From contig CAUYUJ010015278.1 in NCBI GenBank assembly GCA_963575745.1, positions 151,299-215,298 of the forward strand: a stretch of 64,000 nucleotides of DNA. The letters run 5' to 3'. This DNA is from Prorocentrum cordatum (Eukaryota; Sar; Dinophyceae; Prorocentrales; Prorocentraceae). Below are positions 11,671 through 22,843 of the stretch, piece by piece. The position numbers were made by a program, and so were the translations under genes. Each line of letters begins with the position of its first letter. The first letter of the stretch is position 1. The notes beneath the pieces were generated by a model. That model was not told the origin of the DNA, searched no databases, and saw only the letters and a program-made list of their open reading frames with translations.

Positions 11671-12582
11671 ATACTGTTGATTTACTCTTACGGAACACTC
11701 CTCCAGCAGAGGGACATGCCCGGCTCGAGCCCGTGGGTCTGCCGCGTGGGCGCCAGACCCACCGCTCCGGCAAGTCGCCCCCCGACACATGTGCGGCCAC
11801 CGACGCGTCGCTGGCTCTCGGAGGCGCCGCTTCCTCGGCGGCGCGCGCAAGGGGGTGGAGGGAGGGGGGAAGGCTTCTTGAGAAAGGCTGCTCCTTAGAA
11901 GGCGCCGGCCTTGCAGCTACAGATAAGGCATGCGCCCTCTAAGAGGCAGGGGTGCTTCTAAGAAGCCCTCCCCCCTCCCCCCACCCCGCTCTGCGCGTGG
12001 CTGACTTCCGCACGGGAGCAGGGCCCGTCGCGGATCCACGCGCCTTCAACAAAAATTGTGCCTCCCGGGGTCGGGGTGGGCTCTAGAAGGAGTCGCGCAT
12101 CTGACGATCCTGGCGCCTCCAAGTCGGGGGCAACGATGGGGGGAGGGACCAGAAAAACCTCGAGCTGGAATCGGCGATGCATCGCCGATAGATCGGCGAT
12201 CGGCCCGCGACAGCGAAACCGCAGGCTGGGCGGGGCGGGGTGGGCTGCCAGGACCCTATCCGCGATCAGTGGGCGACTGGGGTCGTTGCACTCCCTCCCT
12301 GAGCGGCCTATCCCTTCCAACGTTGCCCCTGACCTGTGCTCCCTGCTGACTGGAATGGTTCTCGGGACGCAACTCTTTGGACGCCCGAAAATGGGTACGG
12401 AAAAAATTGGCACAATGCCCAACAGCCACAAATGCTGTCCAAACCCAGCCGCGGTCGCTCCTGGGCAGGCGGCCTTCTTTGCTTCAAATGGACAGCATCC
12501 GCGGCGACGCGGACAGCGAATCCAGTTCAAAACGAACAGGAACCGTTGTCGGCCTCTGGAGTCCCGGAACGGTGCGCTGACA

Positions 12583-12628
12583 GACCGTGCGGTGACCTCG
12601 AGATCCCCCGAGACCTCACCGCACGGTC
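12583..12628. other. Near-perfect hairpin
   Basis: ACCGTGCGGTGACCTCG pairs with CGAGACCTCACCGCACGGT around a short loop. Stand-alone structure in a gene-free stretch; function unknown. Confidence 0.7.
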
Positions 12629-13056
12629 CGCCAACGCACGGCTCTGGGACCTCGGATGCCCCAGCCGCCAGAGACGCCCTCGGAGATCGGGAGCGGCCAA
12701 GAGGGGGGTGTCCAAGAGGGGGGGGTGCAAATCATGACCGGCGGCATGTGCGCGGCCCAGCGGGGGGGCCAGGGACATGATGAAATAAGACGGGGCGCCA
12801 CAAAATCTGGGGAAACATCATGGCCCCCGCCATGATATCCCCCCCCCCTAGTCATCACCCCCCCTCTTTTCCGCCCCCGAAGAGAACGACCCGAGTCCCA
12901 AAACCGGGGCAGCTCTGGCCGCCGTGCTGGCCGACGCGGGCACCCCTGGAGAACGCTCTCGACAAGGCCCCACTGCTGGAGAGACCAATCCCCAGGTCTC
13001 GGACACGTCCGAGAAAGCAGTGCACGCTCGGAAACGTTGGAACCGGTTTCGACGTC

Positions 13057-13212
13057 AGGTCGGGCATGTCCCCCTGCGGGTGGATTCTCGCAGAAAGTGA
13101 AAAACTAGTCCACAAATCTTCAAAGATGGCCAAACCATACAAAACAAAATAGTCCCCAGACTATGTTGTTGACTAGTTTTGAATGTTCCTCCTGTAGGGG
13201 GACATGCCCGAC
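13057..13212 (+). mobile_element. Family A MITE-like element, well preserved
   Basis: 156 bp from AGGTCGGGCATGTCCCCCTG to GTAGGGGGACATGCCCGACG. The interior carries CGCAGAAAGTGAAAAACTAG near the left and AATAGTCCCCAGACTATGTT near the right, the two internal landmarks of the family. No coding capacity, so non-autonomous. Confidence 0.9.
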
Positions 13213-13246
13213 GAAATCCGGACGTTCCTGGTGACCCAAAAAGGGC

Positions 13247-13444
13247 GTCCAGCTAAAAGGGAGTGGTGCAATAGATTTGGGCCAATTGCATTGCAAATGT
13301 ATTGGCCCAGGGGATTTGACTGCATTGTATTGCAACTGATACGCTGCACGCGATAATCCAGCGGTACATTTGCGCCCGGGAACGTATTGCAACCCTACAA
13401 ATCTATTGTACCAAATATACTGCACCATCCCCTTTTCGCTGGAC
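13247..13444. mobile_element. Family H AT-rich MITE-like element
   Basis: A 198 bp element with terminal inverted repeats: left GTCCAGCTAAAAGGGAGTGG then TGCAATAGATTTG; right complement GTCCAGCGAAAAGGGGATGG with TGCAGTATATTTG and ACAATAGATTTG. It is conspicuously A+T-richer than its surroundings, lies between two family A copies and has no open frame of note. Confidence 0.8.
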
Positions 13445-13475
13445 CTCCTCTTGGGTTAACCAAAAACGTTGCCTT

Positions 13476-13632
13476 AGGTCGGGCATTTCCCCCTATTGGC
13501 GGCTTCTGGGCGAAAGCTATAGAAAGTACCCCCAGCATACTCCCAAAATGCACCAAACAAGTAAAAACAAAATTGACCCCAGACTATGTTTGGATTTGTG
13601 AACATGCCTCCTGTAGAGGAACACGCCCGACT
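13476..13632 (+). mobile_element. Family A MITE-like element
   Basis: 157 bp from AGGTCGGGCATTTCCCCCTA to TGTAGAGGAACACGCCCGAC, with interior GACCCCAGACTATGTTTGG. It is the second A copy within 420 bp. Confidence 0.88.
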
Positions 13633-13639
13633 CAAGCGT

Positions 13640-13850
13640 TGCCCCCCCGCCTCCCTCCTCCTCCTCCCTCCTCCTCCTCCTCCTCTCCTCCTCCTCCTCC
13701 TGCTTCTCCCTCTCCTCCCCTCCTCCTCCTCCTCCTCTCCTCCTCCTCCTCCTCCTCCTCCTCCTCCTGCTCCTCCTCCTCCTCGTCCTCCTCGTCGTCC
13801 TCCTCCTCCTCCTCCTGTTCCTCCTCCTCCTCCTCCCCTCGGCGGCTCAT
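13640..13850. repeat. TCC tract
   Basis: Almost pure CTCCTC with occasional GCT, GTC and TTC variants. It abuts the right end of a family A element. Confidence 0.95.
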
Positions 13851-14084
13851 GGCGTGCAGCACGACGCACTGCACCAGCAGCAGTAGCAGGGAGGGCATCA
13901 GCGCGAGGCAGCTGCCCGCGCAGGTGGCGTTCACCCGCGTGGCCGCGCACAAGCTCCTGGGCCCGCACCACGTGGTCGGGGGAGCCCAGAGATCCAACGC
14001 ATGCAAAAGAAGTGCAGAAAATCAGCGATCCAGCCCAAGCCCCTCGAGTAATTTAAAAATCATGGCGAGAAGATTTTCCCAATG

Positions 14085-14420
14085 TTCGGGCCTGTAGGGG
14101 CCCTCGCCGGGCCCTGGGACCGTCAGAAAACGACTCAGGATGACACTCTGGTCCTGGGGATGAACAAAATCAAGACGTTTTTTTTTCGTTGCTTTTCCGC
14201 CTTAAAACAAAAAATTCTGCCTCTATAGACTCTAGGGGCCCTCGGCGGGCCCCAGGACCGTCGAAAAACGACTCAGGATGGAAAGCCGGTCCTGGGGAAT
14301 GGGTCGGGACTTCGGGGGATCGCGCATGGAAAAGATCACGACATCGGATCTCTGGGAGGACAGGCAGAGGAGTTACAAAACGGAGCCAGGACGAAGATCA
14401 CATAAGGGAAGGATGAATCG
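14085..14420 (+). repeat. Family J dispersed repeat, two adjacent partial copies
   Basis: 14093-14160 and 14231-14297 both read CCCTCG(C/G)CGGGCCC followed by GACCGTC(A/G)AAAACGACTC and GGTCCTGGGGA. The downstream part (GATCACGACATCGGATCTCT) occurs in reverse complement near 23325-23345 and 22308-22330. No termini are obvious. Confidence 0.65.
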
Positions 14421-14499
14421 GGTATCTCTGAGATCCGGCGGCTCTGGAAGGTCGTCTAGGGCGCCACGATCTTCTCAAAGCGTTCGGGAACGCTCCGAG

Positions 14500-15390
14500 C
14501 GGGGAGGAGGAGGCGGAGGTGGCGGATGACGAGGCGGAGGAAGAGGAGGAGGAGGAGGAGGAGGAGGAGGAGGCGGAGGAGGCGGAGGAGGAGAAGGGGG
14601 AGGAGGAGGAGGAGGAGGAGGAGGAGTAGGAGAAAGAGGAGGAGGAGGAGGAGGAGGAGGAGGAGGAGGAGGAGGAGGAGGAGGGGGAGGAGGAAGATGA
14701 CGACGAGGAGGAGGAGGAGGAGGAGGAGGAGGAGGAGGAGAGGAGGAGGAGGAGAGGAGCCTAGGAGGAGGAGGAGGAGGAGGAGGAGGAGGAGGAGGAG
14801 GAGGAGGAGGAGGAGGAGGAGGAGGAGGAGGAGGAGGAGGAGGAGGAGGAGGGGAGGAGGAGGAGGAGGAGGAGGAGGAAAGGAAGGAGGAGGAGGAGGA
14901 GGAGGAGGAGGAGGAGGAGGAGAGGAGGAGGAGGAGGAGAAAGAGGAGGAGGAGGAGGAGGAGGAGGAGGAGGAGGAGGAGGGGGAGGAGGAGGAGGAAC
15001 CGCCGTAGCCATGTTGCTCCTGCAGAGGGACGTGCCAACTGGACCTCGGGAACCCAGCTTTGAGCCTCCGATCGGAGGAGGAGGAGGAGGAGGAGAGCTA
15101 GGAGGAGGAGCCTAGGAGGAGGAGGAGGGAGGAGGAGGAGGAGGAGGAGGAGGAGGAGGAGGGGGAGGGGGAGGAGGAGGAGGAGGAGGATGATGAGGAG
15201 GAGGAGGAGGAGGAGGAGGAGGAGGAAAGGAAGAGGAGGAGGAGGAGGAGGAGGAGGAGGAGGAGGAGGAGGAGGGAGGAGGAGGGGGGAGGGGGAGGGG
15301 AGGAGGAGGAGGAGGAGGAGGAGGAGGAGGAGGAGGAGAGGAGGAGGAGGAGGAGGAGGAGGAGGAGGAGGAGGAGGAAGTCTGGAACGC
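14500..15390. repeat. Long GGA tract, interrupted at 15000-15070
   Basis: About 800 bp of GGAGGA with rare GGC, GAT and AAG variants. The purine/pyrimidine strand asymmetry is nearly complete. The 60 bp interruption contains a family A right-end fragment (GCTCCTGCAGAGGGACGTGC). The many poly-Arg, poly-Glu, poly-Gly and poly-Pro frames are artefacts of composition. Confidence 0.95.
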
Positions 15391-15592
15391 TCTGGAACGG
15401 AGGTGTCCTCGTCCCAGCCCCGTCCGACAAGAACGTGGGAGAAGCAGCGTGCGACGTGGCGCCGCCGCCGCGCTCATTGCACGCTGTCCCCAGCCGTGGG
15501 GACAGGGGGAATCATCGAAAGAGCCCTGGCGGGGGGGGCAGCGCGAACAGAAGGGGCCACCTCGGGGGGATCGCCGCACAGGGACATCTCGG

Positions 15593-15790
15593 GTCGGGCG
15601 AAAGGGGGGGGGGTAGATAAGGGGGGGTTTGAGAATCAGCTCGCGCAGCCGATTTTCTCGGCGCCTCCCCGGCGCCGGAGGCGGCTATGTATCGAGGATT
15701 GGCCCCCTCTGTGGGGCCGAAACCAGCTGCATGCATCAGATTTCGTAACCCCCCCTTTCCCAATCCCCCCCTTTCGTCCGGCCCGAATAT
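15593..15790. mobile_element. Possible family K MITE-like element
   Basis: The left end TCGGGCGAAAGGGGGGG then AAGGGGGGGTTTGAGAATC pairs imperfectly with the right-end complement TCGGGCCGGACGAAAGGGGG then AAAGGGGGGGTTACGAAATC. ~198 bp with no coding capacity. Only one copy is seen, so this is tentative. Confidence 0.5.
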
Positions 15791-15799
15791 CGTGCTCGT

Positions 15800-16740
15800 C
15801 GGAAATCGATGTTACACGCTACCGCTCCGACGCCAACCGTACCCTGACATCCTCGCGTCGCCCAGAAAACCACGACGGAAAATGTTCAAACGCGTTCGGC
15901 CTCCTGATGCGTCGCTGCTTCGGGCTCTCGCCAATGAGCCGTCCTGGCTGGCTCCTTCTTCTGCGTCTCCCTCCGCTCCTCGTCCCCTCCCTCCACGCCT
16001 CCTCTCTCCTTCCCCTCTCGCTCCTCGCTTTGGCCCGCCTTGCCTCACCTCGAGACTGCGGATGCGGCTACAGTCGGGGTTGACTGGATGGGGCACGCGA
16101 GTGGACACAAGACCCTTCCGAGGCCCGCCCACATTGCCATAGGAATGTAGAAGGCATGGGCCGCGAAACAGAGGGCACGAGGGCGCCCTTGATGTGTAAA
16201 AGAGTCGACCTACAAATCGAGCTCGCGTGCAAATAAGAATATGACTCACGCGTTTTGGGCACACGGCGCCATTTTTTCACTCGGCCTCCAAGGGGCCATC
16301 GCTGGGCCCCGGGGCGGTCAAAACACACTACTTGGGACGAGAAGCCAATCCCTGGCAAAGATCGACCTGAACAGTGATGTTTGCTTGTGTTCGTGTTGTG
16401 TTGGTGTTCCCTAGTTGTCTTAGCTCTGCATGTGCTGCGAAAGCTAATGCATACATATACATAGATATACACATATATTCATATAGGTATATCTGTATAT
16501 ACAATGCTTTTATATAGAAGACACGGGCCACGAGGTCGTCAAGACACAGTTTAGGCCGAGCACTCCAGACAGCTGGGAAGCTGCATGGTCACAAAAAGCA
16601 CATCGTAGGATGTCTGGGCAAAGGAAGCCCCTGTCGCGACGATCCCGGCGTTGACTTCTGACATCACGTGGACAGCTCGGCCTTGAGCGACCGACGGCAT
16701 GTCGATCGCATCGTGCCACCTTGGCCGATGTGGGGCCACC
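15800..16740. other. No gene recognised
   Basis: Mixed sequence with a CATATA-rich patch at 16445-16515. The open frames are short and compositionally biased. Nothing further can be called. Confidence 0.5.
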
Positions 16741-16744
16741 AACA

Positions 16745-16806
16745 GCGTTCAACCTTGAACGCCCGCGGCGGCATCGCCACCGCGTCGACACGGCACGAAC
16801 CTACCG
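16745..16806 (+). mobile_element. Family C right-end fragment
   Basis: Contains GCGTTCAACCTTGAACGCC and ends GTCGACACGGCACGAACCTACCG-like, matching the right part of the C element at 11461-11649. No matching left end is recognised upstream. Confidence 0.6.
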
Positions 16807-16935
16807 CAACTCTCGCATCGCGCTCCGTGGTGCGCGATTATCTTCGCCACTCTCGCCCTCGCGACGCCCCCCCCCCCAAGAAGGGAAGCCGCTCCAGCCC
16901 AGACCACGACGCGAGAGGCACGATTATCTCCAGGA

Positions 16936-17225
16936 CCGGGAGGAGGAGGAGGAGGAGGAGGAGGAGGAGGAGGAGGAGGAGGAGGAGGAGGAGGAGGGGG
17001 AGGAGGAGGAGGAGGAGGGAGGGAAGGAGGAGGTGGGGGGATGGGGGGAGAAGGAGGAGGAGGAGGAGGTGGAGGAGGTGGGGGGATCGGGGGAGGAGGA
17101 GGAGGGAGGATCGGGGGAGGAGGAGCAGGAGGATGGGGAGGAGGAGGAGGAGGAGGAGGAGGAGGAGGAGGAGGAGGGAGGAGGAGGAGGAGGAGGAGGA
17201 GGAGGAGGAGGAGGAGGAGGAAGGC
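16936..17225. repeat. GGA tract
   Basis: GGAGGA with GGGGGATCGGGG and GTGG variants, followed after ~300 bp by a TCC tract at 17526-17600. The two opposite-polarity tracts could pair with each other. Confidence 0.95.
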
Positions 17226-17627
17226 GTCCTCGCGGGCGGCCCAGAGGAACGAGGCGGAGCCAGGGGGGGCTCGCGAGCGAGAGATCACGACGGAGTCCGA
17301 CCTGCTGCAGTGCGCCCGGGGGGGCCCCCGCGAGCTCGGCAGCCTGGGGGGCGCGCTCTCTCCGCGGGCGCCTCGAGCGCAGCCCCTCCGCGGGCGCCCA
17401 GGTCGGAGGCCCGAGGTGCGGCCGCCGGAGGCCGACCTCCGGGTCGGCCGTGGCCGCAGGCCACGGCCCGCGAGAGGGGCGCGACGCGGCGTCGGCCTCC
17501 GGAGGTCCACGCCTGGCCCCAGGGCCGCCTCCTCCTCCTCCTCCTCCTCCTCCTCCACCTCCTCCTCCTCCTCCTCATCCTCCTCCTCCTCCTCCAGGAC
17601 GTCAAGCCGGCCCCTGGGATCACTCAC

Positions 17628-17797
17628 GTCGGGCCGGTCCCTCCAGAGGAGGAGCGCTCAAGAATAGCATATAGAACGAAGTGGTGTGGGGACGATTTTT
17701 GGGGGTATTTTTTTCTGCTATTTGGGTGCTGGCTTGGTTTCGAATGATGGTTTTGATTTTTCGCCCAAAATCCGCCTGTAGCGGGACAGGCCCGACC
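17628..17797 (-). mobile_element. Family A MITE-like element, minus orientation
   Basis: Reads TTTTCGCCCAAAATCCGCCT then GTAGCGGGACAGGCCCGACC at its right side, i.e. the A left end in reverse complement. The other end GTCGGGCCGGTCCCTCCAGA is diverged. The interior GTGGGGACGATTTTTGG matches the complement of the usual TCGTCCCC landmark. Confidence 0.8.
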
Positions 17798-17977
17798 TTA
17801 ACCCCGGGAAAGAGGTGCAGACCTCTGGGAAGCCACGCTGCGCACAGAATCACAACGTCGGATCTGGGAAATGGGGGGGGGATGATCAGGCAAGAGTCAG
17901 CGGGATCGTGCGAGTCTGGCCCTGCGGTAAGCCACGCATATGCCAGCGCCGATGCGGACTTTCCTCCCCCAGGAACT

Positions 17978-18102
17978 GGGCATCGCTCGGACGTCCATTT
18001 CCTGTTTTTCTCGGTTTCGTTCAAGGTTTTTTCGCCAAATTATCAAGGATGCTGCTCGATGGCCCTCGCCGAAGGAAAAATGCACACGTCCGAGCGATGC
18101 CA
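17978..18102 (+). mobile_element. Family G MITE-like element, copy 2 (16 bp perfect TIR)
   Basis: GGCATCGCTCGGACGT at 17979-17994 is the exact complement of ACGTCCGAGCGATGCC at 18086-18101. The interior is related to 10240-10370. Length ~125 bp, non-coding. Confidence 0.85.
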
Positions 18103-18825
18103 AGGGAATGGCATCCACGAAGGAGTCGCTTCTCCTCCCGACCGGGGGTGCAGAAGCGGAGGCTCCAGCTGTGCACGCCGATGCAGTTCAGGTTCTTCTG
18201 CGTGGTGGCGATGAACTCTGCGTAAGAGCGCTGCTGCTCGTCGGGGTCAAGCGACCTGATCGCCGTTGTCCCCTCCTGCGGTGGGCTGGCTAAGACGCCT
18301 GCCCCACTTCAGCGGCCGGAGCACGGTATATAAGACGACAACCCTGCGGCAGAAGGCCCTTCGAAACTTGAAGGACACGCTTGCGAATGGTAGGCCACGA
18401 CGGGACACAGTTTTCTGGAGCCCCGCATTCCTCACCCGGCGTTCGACGAATCATACAGCAGGAAGAATCCTCTCCCTGGGCGGCTGACAAATCTACACCC
18501 CGACGTGCTGCCGCAAAGGTGTAAACCCTCCAGCCGCCCTGGGACAAGCGGCCCCTTCTGGCGAGAAGCCAGAACACCAATCTGTTACACTCCGCTTCGA
18601 CCGAAAAAGGAACCATCCGCCTCCCTCCTGATGCCGCGCGATCCCGCTCGCCGTTTCCCCCTCATCGTCCAATCTCGTCCCCCCTGGCAGTCCTCATCCT
18701 TCCCCGCCCTCATCCTCTTCCGCACTCGACATACAAACCCTTATGCCAACCTTTGAGGACATCGGCGCTGCACTACGCACGCTTCTATACTCAAACATCC
18801 TCCTCCTCGTCCTCCACCTCTCAGT

Positions 18826-18904
18826 GTTTCTCCGAACCTTCCCCCCATTCAGACCTGGAGCCTCAGTGTTTCTCCGAACCTTCCCCCCATTAAGACCTGG
18901 AGCC
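18826..18904. repeat. Two tandem ~40 bp copies
   Basis: CTCAGTGTTTCTCCGAACCT followed by TCCCCCCATTCAGACCTGGA is repeated immediately with one substitution. Confidence 0.9.
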
Positions 18905-19059
18905 GACACGTGTCCTCAACACAGTGGGCCAGTAACACGACCCCTTTCGCCGAAGACCCTGGCCAGGTCCAATGGACGCACCCAGAACGACTCACACTCT
19001 AAGGCACCGCCCGCGGAAGAAGCACTGCAGACCTCTTCCACTAACCATGTACGCGGCGA

Positions 19060-19109
19060 TTGTATACATACATACATACATACATACATACATACATACA
19101 TACAGAGAT

Positions 19110-19160
<51 letters not shown>

Positions 19161-19161
19161 T
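19060..19161. repeat. (CATA)n and (GACA)n microsatellites
   Basis: (CATA)n at about 19066-19103 adjoins (GACA)n at about 19108-19160. Long uninterrupted repeats with little decay. Confidence 0.95.
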
Positions 19162-19559
19162 GCCTTCATTCATGCACCACATGTTATGTGTATGCCAACG
19201 GGTTTCACAGTCTGTTGGCCTGGCTACCCATACCTCCCCCTACCAATGGAAATATCGGGACTGGTGTTAGCGATCCGTTTCATCTATCATATATGTATAT
19301 AGATGTATGAATACAGAGATCGGTTACACTTGGTATATGTGAACATGTAGACGAGAGGTGAGTTCGAACTGAGTTTGGCGAGGTGACTGGCGAGGTGAGT
19401 TCGAAATTCAACGGAGACCCCGCCACCGGGACATCGGTTTCGCTTTCGATCTCGTGGCGCGCGTGCGTGCGAGGCAAAGCTGCGCGGGCTGGCGCGAGAT
19501 GTGATCCCGCCGTGGCCAGAACGGCATCGAAACGTGTGCTGCTACCCCCCCAATTGGCA

Positions 19560-20095
19560 GATGTGGGATCGAAGCTGTCCAGCGGTTGTCCGTGGGTTGT
19601 TCCGCGGTTGTCCCACTGTCACGTGGCCATCTCGACGGATGTCCCGCTGGTTTTCCCGACGATTGTCCCGACGGTTGTCCCGATGTTTGTCCCGATGCGT
19701 CGTCGTCCTCCTCTCCCGCCTCCTCCTCCTCCTCCTCTTCTCCTCCGCCTCATTCCTCCTCGTGCTTCTTGTCGTTCGTAAACTATGTATCGCCCTTGTG
19801 TGTTTAACTTGTTCGTCGTTGTCCTCCTATTATCCTCGCTGCCCTCGCCGTCCTCCGCGCTTTCATGCTCGGCATCCGCTGCGTCATCGTCGTCATGTTT
19901 CTCGACTACAACGGTGTTTCCCCTTCTCGGACGAACAACAATGTTGGCCGTGATTGTGCCTTGGTTGTCCTGTGGTTGTGCTGTGGTTGTCGCCGTATGT
20001 TGCCTGAAGTTTGTTCCGATGAATATCCCGAAGGTTGCCCCGGCCGTTGTCGCCGTTGCTCGCCCGATGCTTGTCCTGGTGGTAAACTGTCTCCC
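19560..20095. repeat. Degenerate GGTTGTCC-type short repeat
   Basis: Variants of CGGTTGTCCCGATG and GTTGTCC recur at 19575-19700 and 19945-20090, separated by a CTCCTC patch. No coding signal. Confidence 0.55.
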
Positions 20096-20689
20096 AGATC
20101 GCCTTCACCAGCTGAGCGTGACCAGATTCATCCGAGATGCTAAACACATCTGTCGCAAGGCGGTGCTTGCCCGCTGGGCAGGCACGATTCGGTCCTGGCG
20201 GATCTCCTTAGGTTTTGGAATACCTGGAGGGCATACTGAGCCAAGCCCATCGCACTCTTGTGCCCCACGGGCATGGTGGTGGCCCCCCATGCACACGCCG
20301 CGCAACCAAGACCTCTCTAAATCAACGTCGCCTGGCGCGAAGCAACAGCCGGAGGCGCAGAGGGACGCCCCAGCAGGTCGGCTTTTTTAACAAGTAGAGC
20401 GCGCTCTTCAGGTCTTCAAGAACCAGGACAGCTCTGGGTCTGGCCCAAGGAATAGAGACCTCGAGCGCACAAACAAAGTAAGGCAGACACTGCGGTCTCA
20501 CACACCCCAACCTGCAATCGCTCTGCGCTGCTAAAAATCACTCAAAAGTCCTGATGGCATTTCCTTTTTCAACCCTCCCGGAAGGTCAGGGTACCCCCCG
20601 CCCCCCTAATGAGGTAGCTGGGAAAACAAACGATGCTGATAGCGATACCTCACCCCGGGGGGGGCCTTTTCCTGGAATGCGTTCTGAAA

Positions 20690-20855
20690 CACCACCACAA
20701 ACCTCCCTTTAATGAACCACCCTGTAAGGAAACCGGCCTAGGACCAAAACCGACGGACCTCGACCCGCAAAACGACGGCCGCGACGCGCTCTCGCGAACC
20801 AAAAACGGCCAATTCGCTAATCGACGTGTCAGGGTAGGAGGTCTATCAACCTCCG
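20690..20855 (+). mobile_element. Family B element, stand-alone copy
   Basis: Left ACCACCACAAACCTCCCTTT, right GGAGGTCTATCAACCTCCG. The interior shares ACCGACGGACCTCGACCCGC and CTAATCGACGTGTCAGGGTA with the other B copies. Unlike the copies at 11308 and 52193, it is not embedded in family A. Confidence 0.82.
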
Positions 20856-21549
20856 ACATAGTTCGCAGGAGGTCTAACGAACTTGCTCTTCCAACCTCCC
20901 CTTCCCCTTTTGGGCAGAACCTTACCCTTTCCTCGTGGCCCATCGTCCAGGATCTGTCGGGTGCGTTCCGCGAGAGGGCACAGCGTCCAAGATGATCCAG
21001 CACGGCCCTAATGATGCTCCAGACAGCCCACGATGGCCTCGGAGATCGTACAGAGTTGCCCAAGCTTCCCCAATTCAACTTCCAGCATGCCTCTGAGAGG
21101 GCCCAACGCCCCCCCCCCCGTTCGGGTGCTGTTTAGAGCGGCTCTGGCCCCGGACAAGTGCCCCCAGCCCATCAGGCCGCCTCGGAGCCCCATGGTACCC
21201 CTCGGGGCCTCGACAGGGGTGCTGAGAAGGCCGCCTGGGCCTCGCTGGAATAGCTGGGGTCACCCTGGGCAAGAGCCTTTTCTTGGCACGCCCAGAGAGT
21301 CCACGGAAAAACACGTCCATGCTCAATGCGATGCCCAATAGCACATGCCGTCCAAAACTGAACTCTGCCGCTGTCGGGCCGGCGGCCCGTCTGTTTCATT
21401 GAGTCTGATGCGGGCGGCAGGTCTGGAGGCGGGCCTGGACGCCACGACGGATGACCGCGTATACTCTATCCGGCGCTTGAGCCGCCAGCCCCATGTTAGT
21501 GAAAGGATGTGGCCGCCACCTCCATCTTAGTGCAAGGATTTGGCCGACA

Positions 21550-21900
21550 AATCCGAGTTGACGAACCCCCTTGACGGCCCCCTGCTGAGTTGACGAACCC
21601 CCTGTGGCGGCATCAGACGGCCTCTCTCCGAGTTGACGGGCGCCTTTGACGGCCTCCTTCAAAGTTGGCGAACCCCCTTGACGACCCCCCCTGGGCGGCC
21701 TCCCCCTGGGGTGGTGGGCCGTGACGGCCTCCCCCCGAATTGATCAAACCCCTTGACGGTCCCCCTCGCCGCCCCTCCGTCTTGGCGAACGAACCGTCGG
21801 GACCGAGCTGACGGTTACAAACGACCTCGGTCTTGACGAACAAGGAGTCGGGTCCGGGTTGACGGCTCCTTTCGTCTTGACGAACGAAATGTTGGGGCTG
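21550..21900. repeat. Degenerate ~25-35 bp repeat (GAGTTGACGAACCCCC)
   Basis: Repeats of (A/G)AGTTG(A/G)CG(A/G)ACCCCCTTGACGGCC and related GACGAAC(A/G) phrases. Non-coding by inspection. Confidence 0.65.
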
Positions 21901-22307
21901 AATTGGCGACTGCTCTGGCTTCGGCGGACGTAGTCTCGGGGCCGGCTTGACGACCGTTGTGGTCGCTTCTCCAGGCATGCACCGTCTCAGCCACTGGACT
22001 GGCCTCAACTGTTTTAAGTGGACAGCGATCCCTGCTCAGAATCGACAAAAACTGCCACCACTCTTCGCCCCCATACTTTCCGTACCCATTTCGATCGTAG
22101 CGGATCTCTGGCAACAGCCGACCCGACGATCCTCCATCACGATTCATGGATCTCGCGCGTGAGCGCCAGGCCCATTGATCAGGGATGACCACCCCCCGAA
22201 GCATGATGCCAACGCCAGCCGATTTGGCGACAACCCGCGCCGATTTTGCATGGAAGCGGGAAGCGTCGCTGATCAGATCCACGCGCTTTACTCCATGTTT
22301 GCGTTCC

Positions 22308-22430
22308 CAGAGATCCGACGTCTTGAGCTCTTCAATACAGGCCCCCGAAATCACGATCCATTCCTGAAGACCAGCTTTTCATCCTGTGCCGTTGTTTGGA
22401 GGCCCCGGAGCCTGGCAAAGAACCCCCGAT
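22308..22430 (-). repeat. Family J dispersed repeat (reverse)
   Basis: CCCAGAGATCCGACGTCTTG then CCATTCCTGAAGACC and TTTTCATCCTG is a diverged complement of 14231-14345. A second reverse copy lies at about 23325-23460. Confidence 0.6.
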
Positions 22431-22701
22431 GCCCAAAACGGCCAAAAACCTCCTACGTTGGAGGTCTGGGCGATGCGGTTTCGGAATCTGACGCGGGTCA
22501 CCAGCAGCCGTCCAGAACGATCCCGGCACACCCGGAAATGATTTCGGCGAGACACGGCTGCTGCAAGGCATCCCGAAGCAAAAACACCGCCGAAGAGAAC
22601 CGACAAGACGGCCCGAAAACCTCGAACTACGACAACCCCCCCTCCCACGACTTTCGCGATTCTGTTCACGACGCGAGGGAGCAATTCTGGGCGTACACTT
22701 C

Positions 22702-22843
22702 GGTCGGGCATGTCCTCCTGCAGGCGGATTTGGGACGACAAATGCAGAACATACGAACAATTAGTCAAACAAATACCATCATCGCCTCCATACAATATCA
22801 TACTATTTTTGAATACTCCTCCTGTAGAGGGGCACGCCCGACT
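22702..22843 (+). mobile_element. Family A MITE-like element, well preserved
   Basis: 142 bp from CGGTCGGGCATGTCCTCCTG to GTAGAGGGGCACGCCCGACT. Its left end with GTCCTCCT is the closest visible relative of the empty site restored at the giant transposon boundary. Confidence 0.88.

Larger units (their letters stand above)
10581..11724 (+). mobile_element. Family A element split by nested insertions (A containing B containing C)
   Basis: 10581 begins with AGGTCGGGCATGTCCTCCTT (A left end). A typical A right half (ACACTCCTCCAGCAGAGGGA CATGCCCGG) ends near 11724. Between them are ~650 bp of unrelated tandem-repeat DNA (for example GCCTCACTCCGCTGGACCCA, twice), then A interior (CGTGCCCAAACTATTG), then a B element at 11308-11670. 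The assignment of 10581 and 11724 to one original element is inferred. Confidence 0.55.

Noticed and set aside
14999-15020. Second spliced-leader-like match (CCGTAGCCATGTTG)
   Set aside because: Only about ten consecutive bases match and it overlaps a family A right-end fragment in a GGA tract, with no gene downstream.
14475-15579. Poly-Arg, poly-Glu, poly-Ser and poly-Pro open frames
   Set aside because: Produced by the GGA tract, which leaves nearly all frames open on both strands.
18322-18490. TATATAAG box followed by an open frame
   Set aside because: The frame is short with no recognisable domain, and dinoflagellate promoters generally lack a canonical TATA box.
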